Shown in pieces: positions 59,006-64,000 of a stretch of DNA of 64,000 nt (within the stretch, counting starts at the first letter, position 1; the number at the start of each line of letters is the position of its first letter). The notes below the pieces were generated by a model that worked only from the letters and a program-made list of their open reading frames with translations, made no database searches and was not told the DNA's origin. The position numbers and the translations under genes are program-made. The DNA lies in assembly GCA_965215355.1 (NCBI GenBank), contig CBDCDJ010000007.1, positions 1,364,001 through 1,428,000 on the forward strand. The letters run 5' to 3'. Origin of the DNA: CBDCDJ01 sp965215355. Lineage in GTDB: Bacteria; Deinococcota; Deinococci; Deinococcales; Trueperaceae.

Positions 59006-59392
59006 CTTCTAGCTAGAGGCTGTCAGCTGCGCCACCTCTTTCAGCAAGGCTTTTTAAAGAAACGCGAGCAAGGTTCAAGCGGCGCTAGCCAAACGTGTAC
59101 GACCCAGGTTCTGGCCAATCGAAACACAACGAGGGTTGACCTTTTATTAAATTTTTACTCTCTCAGTGCCGAACCTCGAACCGGACTAGGTGCTCTGCCG
59201 CGCTGACCGCGCGAGCGAGCCGACCGGCACTTTCCCGAACGTCGGCAACCGGAGCCCCGGCACCTTCACTTCGCGCCGCCGAGATGTGTTTTACTGACGA
59301 TGGTGGCCGGCAGCGAAGTCAAACCACTTTTCTCCGCCCCTGCTCTTTTACAACCAAGTGAACTGAGGTTAGCCAGTGCCGGAGGTAGAGTT
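59006..59392. other. Intergenic stretch between MITE copy 2 and the orphan permease
   Basis: About 385 bp. AT-rich until about 59160, with TTGACC near 59135 as a weak -35 candidate for the permease. No gene with a ribosome binding site is visible except the permease start itself. The permease frame is open from 59300, but this part is not conserved-looking. Confidence 0.4.
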
Positions 59393-60439
59393 ATGACCGT
59401 CAAACCCGTCCAGCGGCCGGCCGTTCCGGTCGACCGCACCCTGTGGCTTTTGCTCGGCGGGAGCGTCCTGCTCAACCTCGGCGTGACTGTGGCGGGGCTG
59501 TGGCGACCCCTGTGGGGCGCGGCGCTGTTCGCCGACTTCGTCCTGCTCGTGCTGCTGGCGGAGCGGCTCGAGGGCCGCGTGGGCCTGCGCTCCCAAACCG
59601 TCTACAAACGCGTTTTGGCCTTCGGCTTTCCGGTGCTGGTGCTCGTCGTGTGGGAGCTGGTCGTGGGCGCGGGTTTGTTGAACCCGCGCTGGTTCCCGCC
59701 GCCGAGCAAAATCGCAGCGGCGCTGTGGGACCTCACGGTCAGTTACGACCGCTTCAACGAGACGAGCCTCGTCGGTCGGCCCTGGCTCATCCCGAGCCGC
59801 TTGCGGTCGGCGGGCTGGCCCGGCGTGGCGGCCCTCTTTGCAGAAAGCCACGTCTTCGCCACGCTCAGCCGCGTGTTGGCGGGCTTCACCATCGGCGCGC
59901 TGCCGGGGGTGCTGCTCGGCATCGTCATGGGCCTCAACAAAACGGTGCGCACCATGCTCGACGCGACGCTGTCGGCGGTCTACGTGCTGCCCAAAATCGC
60001 CATTTTTCCGCTGATGATGCTGATTTTCCCGAATCCCTTCGGCGAAGGCCCCAAAATCGCCGTCGTCGCCATCTCGGCTTTTTTTCTGGTCGCCATCAGC
60101 ACGGTGGCCGGGGTGCAGGGCATCGACCCCGTGTTTGTGCAGGCGGGCAAAAACTTCGGCGCCGGCCCCCTGCAGATGTTCCGGCACGTCATTCTCCCGG
60201 CGGCCTTGCCGATCATTTTCTCGGGCTTGCGGCTCGCGCTCGGTACCGCCCTGATCGTCATCGTGGCGGTCGAATTCGTGCGGGCGCAAACCGGGGTGGG
60301 CTTCGTCATCTTTTACAGTTGGCAAGTTTTGGCGACCGAAAAGATGTACGCCGGGCTGTTCGTGGTGATGCTCCTCGGCGTGCTGCTGACCTACGGTTTG
60401 CAACTCATAGAGCGCCGCGTGATGCCGTGGCGAAAGTAG
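59393..60439 (+). CDS. ABC transporter permease (SsuC/TauC-like), orphan
   Basis: A 348-residue permease. The last about 250 residues match the nitrate/sulfonate/taurine permease family: helices from LAFGFPVLVLVVWELVVGAGLLNPRWFPPPSKI, the EAA loop GIDPVFVQAGKNFGAGPLQMFRHVILPAALP near 245, and AVEFVRAQTGVGFVIFYSWQVL. Two extra N-terminal helices (about 14-60) precede this. ATG 59393 has GGAGG 6 bases upstream, so I prefer it to the longer frame. No binding protein or ATPase gene is adjacent, so partners must lie elsewhere. Confidence 0.88.
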   Translation: MTVKPVQRPAVPVDRTLWLLLGGSVLLNLGVTVAGLWRPLWGAALFADFVLLVLLAERLEGRVGLRSQTVYKRVLAFGFPVLVLVVWELVVGAGLLNPRWFPPPSKIAAALWDLTVSYDRFNETSLVGRPWLIPSRLRSAGWPGVAALFAESHVFATLSRVLAGFTIGALPGVLLGIVMGLNKTVRTMLDATLSAVYVLPKIAIFPLMMLIFPNPFGEGPKIAVVAISAFFLVAISTVAGVQGIDPVFVQAGKNFGAGPLQMFRHVILPAALPIIFSGLRLALGTALIVIVAVEFVRAQTGVGFVIFYSWQVLATEKMYAGLFVVMLLGVLLTYGLQLIERRVMPWRK

Positions 60440-60609
60440 TGAGGTTGCGCGAGGCTGCATAGCGGCTGAGGGTTCGAGCCCACCAGTGGGACACGGCGGT
60501 GTCGAGACGGCTCCGGCCTCGAGCGGCCTTCTCGTTCGACTTTCGACGGTGGAGCCGTCCTTTTGAGGATTTTTTGTGGGGAGCGGGTCTCGAGCGTGCT
60601 CGCCAAGCG
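60440..60609. other. Intergenic stretch before the tRNA cluster
   Basis: 170 bp, no gene. GGTTCGAGCCCACCA near 60473 looks tRNA-like but has no matching acceptor or anticodon arms. Confidence 0.4.
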
Positions 60610-60639
60610 TTGACAAAAGCGCGCGGCTTCCGGTATCAT
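60610..60639 (+). promoter_or_regulatory. Promoter of the tRNA-Asp/Phe/Thr cluster
   Basis: TTGACA (60610-60615), 18-bp spacer, TATCAT (60634-60639), same spacing as the other two tRNA promoters here. Confidence 0.7.
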
Positions 60640-60672
60640 GCCGTTCGCTCCAGCCTCGCTGTGAGCGTGTAA

Positions 60673-60748
60673 GGCCCGGTAGTGTAGCGGTTAGCATATC
60701 TGCCTGTCACGCAGAAGGTCGCGAGTTCAAATCTCGTCCGGGTCGCCA
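60673..60748 (+). tRNA. tRNA-Asp (anticodon GTC), copy 2
   Basis: Identical in sequence to the gene at 7886-7961, including the encoded CCA. Confidence 0.97.
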
Positions 60749-60753
60749 AATTT

Positions 60754-60799
60754 AGAGGCGGCATCTGTAAGCCACCTACAGATGTTCCTCTAATCTTTT
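60754..60799 (+). terminator. Hairpin after tRNA-Asp copy 2 (terminator-like)
   Basis: AGAGG...CATCTGT pairs with ACAGATG...CCTCT, with a short internal loop, then ATCTTTT. It diverges from, but corresponds to, the hairpin after copy 1. The T-run is weak, so readthrough to tRNA-Phe is plausible. Confidence 0.55.
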
Positions 60800-60835
60800 A
60801 AAGGTGTCGTCTTAAAGATGATGCCTTTAACCCTC

Positions 60836-60911
60836 GGCCAGATAGCTCAGCCGGTAGAGCACACGACTGAAAATCGTGGTGTCGGCGGTTCAAACCCGCC
60901 TCTGGCCACCA
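60836..60911 (+). tRNA. tRNA-Phe (anticodon GAA)
   Basis: Acceptor GGCCAGA/TCTGGCC. Anticodon stem CACGA/TCGTG encloses CTGAAAA, anticodon GAA. T-arm GGCGGTTCAAACCCGCC. CCA encoded. Confidence 0.97.
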
Positions 60912-60916
60912 AAGGA

Positions 60917-60960
60917 TTCATTGGTATCATCAATGATGCATCATTGATGATACCAATGAA
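60917..60960. repeat. 44-bp perfect palindrome between tRNA-Phe and tRNA-Thr
   Basis: Half-site TTCATTGGTATCATCAATGA plus TG, followed directly by its exact complement, with no loop and no T-run. In RNA it forms a 20-bp hairpin between the two tRNAs, probably a processing or termination signal. Confidence 0.85.
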
Positions 60961-60964
60961 CTTT

Positions 60965-61039
60965 GCCAACGTAGCTCAGCGGTAGAGCAGCCCACTCGTA
61001 ATGGGCAGGTCGTCGGTTCAATTCCGACCGTTGGCTCCA
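60965..61039 (+). tRNA. tRNA-Thr (anticodon CGT)
   Basis: Acceptor GCCAACG/CGTTGGC. Anticodon stem GCCCA/TGGGC encloses CTCGTAA, anticodon CGT. T-arm GTCGGTTCAATTCCGAC. CCA encoded. Confidence 0.96.
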
Positions 61040-61058
61040 AGAAAATCAGGTCGTCCAT

Positions 61059-61083
61059 GAGGCTTGTTCGCTGAACAAGCCTC
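61059..61083. terminator. Hairpin at the convergent end of the tRNA cluster and glpD
   Basis: Perfect 11-bp stem GAGGCTTGTTC/GAACAAGCCTC with a 3-base loop. There is no strong T-run in either direction; it probably serves both strands. It is followed by two 17-bp direct repeats TTTGTGCTTGTCTTCTA (about 61091-61124). Confidence 0.6.
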
Positions 61084-61126
61084 GTCGCTTTGTGCTTGTC
61101 TTCTATTTGTGCTTGTCTTCTAAAGG

Positions 61127-62740
61127 TCAGGCGTGTTTTTCTTGGTCGGCGAAGTAAACGCGCGCCGCGGCAATGTCGGCAAGGCGGGTCGCGTCGTCCC
61201 ACCGAAGCGTTTCCGCGAGCAGACCGGCGACTTTGGGGACGGCCACCCGGGCCGCCTCGGCGTCTAAAAAGCTGAGCCGCGTCCGGCGCGCGAGGATGTC
61301 CACGGTGGAGCGGGCGGCTTCTTGTTGCGCTCCGTAGACGACCTCTGCATTCAAGTAAGCGTGGCCCGGGACGATGTGGCCGCCGTGCCCGTTCTGCGCC
61401 AACTCGGCCACGCGTTGCGCGCGGTCGCCGTAAGCGCGGTTGAGGTAGCTGGCGACTTCGGGACCCAAACCGAAGAGTTCTTGCAAGTCTCCGGCGCCGC
61501 TCGGGCTGTAGGCCTGCGCGCCCTCGAGCTTGAGGGTCTCGGTGCGGCTGGTCGCCGCGCCCAAGCCCAGCCGCTGCGCCTCGTCGACCGTGTCGAGGGC
61601 CATCTTGCGGTAGGTCGTCCACTTGCCGCCCGCGATGGTGAGGAGCTTGGACGCGCTCACGTTGATGACGTGGTCGCGCGACAGCTTGGCGGTGTCGGCG
61701 GCGGCCGGGTCGGACACGAGCGGGCGCAGCCCCGACCAGGCGGCCTTGACGTCGCCGCGCGAGACCGGCACCGAAAAATACTTGTGGACGTGGCGCAGGA
61801 TGTAGGCGATTTCGTCCTCGGTGGCGCGGGGGTTGTCGCGGATGGCAGCCGGGTTGTCGGTCGTGCCGACCAGGGTGTGGCCGAGCCAGGGCAGCAAGAA
61901 CAACACCCGCCCGTCTTCGGTTTCGGGAATGAGCAGGCCCGTCTCGGGCGGCGAAAACCGCGCGTCTAAAATGATGTGCGCGCCCGAACTTGCCGAGAGC
62001 ATGGGGACGACTCGGGGGTCGTCCATGCGCCGCACGGCGTCGGCGAACGGACCCGTAGCGTTGACGACGACTTTGGCGCTGATGTCCCAGCAGGCACCGC
62101 TTAAAGCGTCGCGCACGCCCGCGCCGCAGACCTCACCCGACGCTTTCAAAAGATGCGTCACCGCCACGTGGTTGGCGACCGCCGCGCCCTCCCGAACCGC
62201 AGTGAGGGCGATGGCGACGTTCATCCTAGCGTCGTCGAACTGCCCGTCGTAGTAGATGACGCCGCCGCGCAAGCCCTCCTTTTTGAGCATCGGGAAGCGA
62301 GAGAGCGCCTCGTGGGCGTCGACGAAGCGGCTCGGGTGGAGGTTGGCCTTGCCCGCCAGCCAGTCGTAGAGCTTCAGCCCCGTCATGATGTAGGGCACGT
62401 CCAGCCAGTTGTAGATGGGCGTGACCAGCGGCAGCGGTCTCGCCAAGTGTGGGGCGATGTTGAGCAGCACCGCGCGCTCTTTGAGCGCGTCGCGCACCAG
62501 GTTGAACTGGCTGCGGTCGAAGTGTTTGACCGCCGCTTCCAGATAGCGCACCCCGCCGTGGATGAGTTTGGTCGAGCGGCTGCTGGTGCCCGAGCCGAAG
62601 TCGTCGCGTTCGACCAGGGCCGTTTTCAACCCGCGCGCGGCGGCGTCCAAGGCGACGCCCGCCCCGGTCGCGCCGCCGCCGATGACGAGCAGGTCGAAGG
62701 TTTGGTTTTGCAGGGCGGTCAGTTGCTCTTCGCGGTTCAT
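61127..62740 (-). CDS. glpD: Glycerol-3-phosphate dehydrogenase (FAD, membrane-associated)
   Basis: A 537-residue flavoprotein oxidising glycerol 3-phosphate to dihydroxyacetone phosphate and passing electrons to quinones. The FAD motif is FDLLVIGGGATGAGVALDAAARG (13-35). Also present are ERDDFGSGTSSRSTKLIHGGVRYLE, LLPWLGHTLVGTTDNP and the ITIAGGKWTTYRKMA region. The C-terminal GlpD domain contains GLGPEVASYLNRAYGDRA. The ATG lies 1 bp after the glpK stop (TGAGATG), so the genes are co-translated. Confidence 0.95.
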   Translation of the reverse strand: MNREEQLTALQNQTFDLLVIGGGATGAGVALDAAARGLKTALVERDDFGSGTSSRSTKLIHGGVRYLEAAVKHFDRSQFNLVRDALKERAVLLNIAPHLARPLPLVTPIYNWLDVPYIMTGLKLYDWLAGKANLHPSRFVDAHEALSRFPMLKKEGLRGGVIYYDGQFDDARMNVAIALTAVREGAAVANHVAVTHLLKASGEVCGAGVRDALSGACWDISAKVVVNATGPFADAVRRMDDPRVVPMLSASSGAHIILDARFSPPETGLLIPETEDGRVLFLLPWLGHTLVGTTDNPAAIRDNPRATEDEIAYILRHVHKYFSVPVSRGDVKAAWSGLRPLVSDPAAADTAKLSRDHVINVSASKLLTIAGGKWTTYRKMALDTVDEAQRLGLGAATSRTETLKLEGAQAYSPSGAGDLQELFGLGPEVASYLNRAYGDRAQRVAELAQNGHGGHIVPGHAYLNAEVVYGAQQEAARSTVDILARRTRLSFLDAEAARVAVPKVAGLLAETLRWDDATRLADIAAARVYFADQEKHA

Positions 62741-62741
62741 C

Positions 62742-64000
62742 TCAACCTTCCTCGGCCCAGTTCTTGCTGCGGCTCAGCGCCTCGTTCCAGCGGTCGCGCA
62801 AGAGGGCTCGAGCCCCCTCACTCAACCTCGGCTCGAAGCGTTTGCCTTCGCGCCACTGCTCGGCAATCTCCCTTTGGTCGGCCCAAAAACCGACCGCCAA
62901 ACCGGCCAGGTAAGCCGCGCCGAGGGCGGTGGTCTCGGTGATTTCGGGCCGCACCACGCTCACCCCGAGCAGGTCGGCTTGAAACTGGAGCAGCAAACTG
63001 TTGTTGGCCGCGCCGCCGTCCACCCGCAGTTCGTCCAGGGGCACGCCGCTGTCGGCTTCTATGGCGTCGACGATGTCGGCGACCTGGTAGGCGACGCTTT
63101 CCAGCGCGGCCCGCGCCAAGTGCGCGGCCACGCTGCCCCGCGTCAAACCCAGCACCGCGCCGCGCGCGTACGGGTCCCAGTGGGGCGCGCCCAGCCCGGC
63201 GAAGGCGGGTACGAAGTAGACGCCGCCGTTGTCCGGGACGCTTCTTGCCAGCGTTTCGACCTCTGCAGAGGTTTTGATAATCCCCAGACCGTCGCGCAGC
63301 CACTGCACCACCGCGCCCGCGACGAAGACGCTGCCCTCGAGGGCGTAGGTCAGCCCGGCGGGCGTTTGCCAGGCGACTGTACTAAGGAGCTTGTGCTGCG
63401 AGGCAACCGCTTCGCTCCCGGTGTTCATCACCATGAACGCGCCCGTACCGTAGGTGTTTTTCCCCTGCCCCTCGGCAAAACAGGCTTGTCCGAAGGTCGC
63501 CGCCTGCTGGTCGCCCGCGATGCCCGCAAGCGGCACGCCCACGCCGTCCAGCACCGTCTCGCCGTACACCTCCGACGAGAACCTGACTTCGGGCAACAGG
63601 GCGGCGGGGACGTCGAGCAGCTCGAGCAGCTCTTCGTCCCAGGCGAGCGTGTGGATGTTGAACAGCAGGGTGCGGCTGGCGTTCGTCACGTCGGTGACGT
63701 GGACGCGCCCGCCGGTCAGTTTGTAGACCAGGAAGCTGTCCACCGTGCCGAAAGCGAGGTCGCCGGCCTCGGCGCGCTCGCGCGCGCCCGGCACGTGCTC
63801 CAGCAGCCAGTGCAGTTTGCTGCCCGAAAAATAGGGGTCGAGGACCAGTCCGGTTTTAGCTTGAAAGGTGGGCTCCAACCCGTCCGCCTTGAGCGTGTCG
63901 ACAAAGTTCGCGGTGCGCCGGTCTTGCCAAACGATGGCGTTGTGGAGGGGCTCGCCTGTAGCGCGGTCCCAGAGCAGCGTCGTCTCGCGCTGGTTGGCGA
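62742..64000 (-). CDS. glpK: Glycerol kinase, 5' end outside window
   Basis: The C-terminal about 420 residues of a FGGY-family kinase that phosphorylates glycerol with ATP. The first visible residues (ANQRETTLLWDRATGEPLHNAIVWQDRRT) are the classic GlpK glycerol-site segment. Then come SGSKLHWLLEHVPGARERA, GDQQAATFGQACFAEGQGKNTYGTGAFMV and ALEGSVFVAGAVVQWLRDGLGII. The C-terminal ATPase motif follows (VDGGAANNSLLLQFQADLLGVSVVRPEITETTALGAAYLAGLAVG). First gene of the glpK-glpD operon; its start and promoter lie beyond the right edge. Confidence 0.96.
   Translation of the reverse strand, partial: ANQRETTLLWDRATGEPLHNAIVWQDRRTANFVDTLKADGLEPTFQAKTGLVLDPYFSGSKLHWLLEHVPGARERAEAGDLAFGTVDSFLVYKLTGGRVHVTDVTNASRTLLFNIHTLAWDEELLELLDVPAALLPEVRFSSEVYGETVLDGVGVPLAGIAGDQQAATFGQACFAEGQGKNTYGTGAFMVMNTGSEAVASQHKLLSTVAWQTPAGLTYALEGSVFVAGAVVQWLRDGLGIIKTSAEVETLARSVPDNGGVYFVPAFAGLGAPHWDPYARGAVLGLTRGSVAAHLARAALESVAYQVADIVDAIEADSGVPLDELRVDGGAANNSLLLQFQADLLGVSVVRPEITETTALGAAYLAGLAVGFWADQREIAEQWREGKRFEPRLSEGARALLRDRWNEALSRSKNWAEEG

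Noticed and set aside
59300..59392. Longer N-terminus of the orphan permease
   Set aside because: The ATG at 59393 has a good GGAGG site, and the upstream residues look non-coding.
60462..60495. tRNA-like T-arm (GGTTCGAGCCCACCA) downstream of the orphan permease
   Set aside because: The flanking bases do not pair as a T-stem, and no acceptor, D or anticodon arm is present.

Overview
The window is GC-rich and densely packed with short, often overlapping operons (many 4-base ATGA/GTGA junctions). My best guess is a member of the Deinococcota, possibly Truepera-like. The basis is gene content plus several starts of the form TANNNT-N6-ATG/GTG with no ribosome binding site, which is the leaderless promoter pattern known from Deinococcus and relatives. 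The species assignment is inference. No phage, CRISPR array or rRNA is visible.

Layout. 1-5252: a DUF815 ATPase, a patatin-like lipase, a three-gene YqjD/YqjE/YqjK-like membrane operon and an MBL-fold hydrolase. 5253-10314: first copy of a 276-bp MITE, tRNA-Gln, MscS channel, thioredoxin, tRNA-Asp, a LonN-domain protein and TruD. 10315-18086: a peptide ABC transporter operon (binding protein, two permeases, two ATPases) that ends with an S9 oligopeptidase, so uptake and intracellular cleavage are linked. 18657-25973: an amphi-Trp protein, then divergent histidine-utilisation genes (hutH left; a small membrane protein, hutC, hutG, hutU, hutI right) with two identical GntR-type operators between them. 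26236-34663: ROK kinase, TPR/HD-GYP protein, subtilisin-like lipoprotein with heptapeptide repeats, heterodimeric ABC exporter. 34752-37694: an AT-rich island with an AAA ATPase (DUF3696 type, frameshifted at its start) and an uncharacterised partner with an HDR motif; this is the best candidate for an undescribed system, probably defence. 37775-45417: a Uma2 nuclease, metG with an attenuator-like leader, and a NAD cluster (two nicotinamidase-like hydrolases, HAD phosphatase, glutamine-dependent NAD synthase, nadD).

45432-58569 is one long leftward polysaccharide-utilisation cluster: LacI regulator, sugar-binding protein, two permeases (the second frameshifted), CBM9 protein, GH9 endoglucanase with two CBMs, Gfo/Idh/MocA oxidoreductase, sugar isomerase/epimerase, FG-GAP repeat protein and a gutted GH2 mannosidase. 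Two broken genes suggest the cluster is decaying. 58570-64000: lacI promoter and operators, second MITE copy, an orphan ABC permease, a tRNA-Asp/Phe/Thr cluster with hairpins in every spacer, then glpD and glpK (glpK runs off the window).

The main observations beyond plain annotation are: the MITE family with perfect 9-bp target duplications, both copies ending exactly 17 bp from a -35 box; the ATPase/HDR-protein island; the metG leader with a leaderless 12-codon ORF and a terminator; the recurrent 12-21 bp tandem duplications, several inside genes; and the strong excess of CTCGAG.
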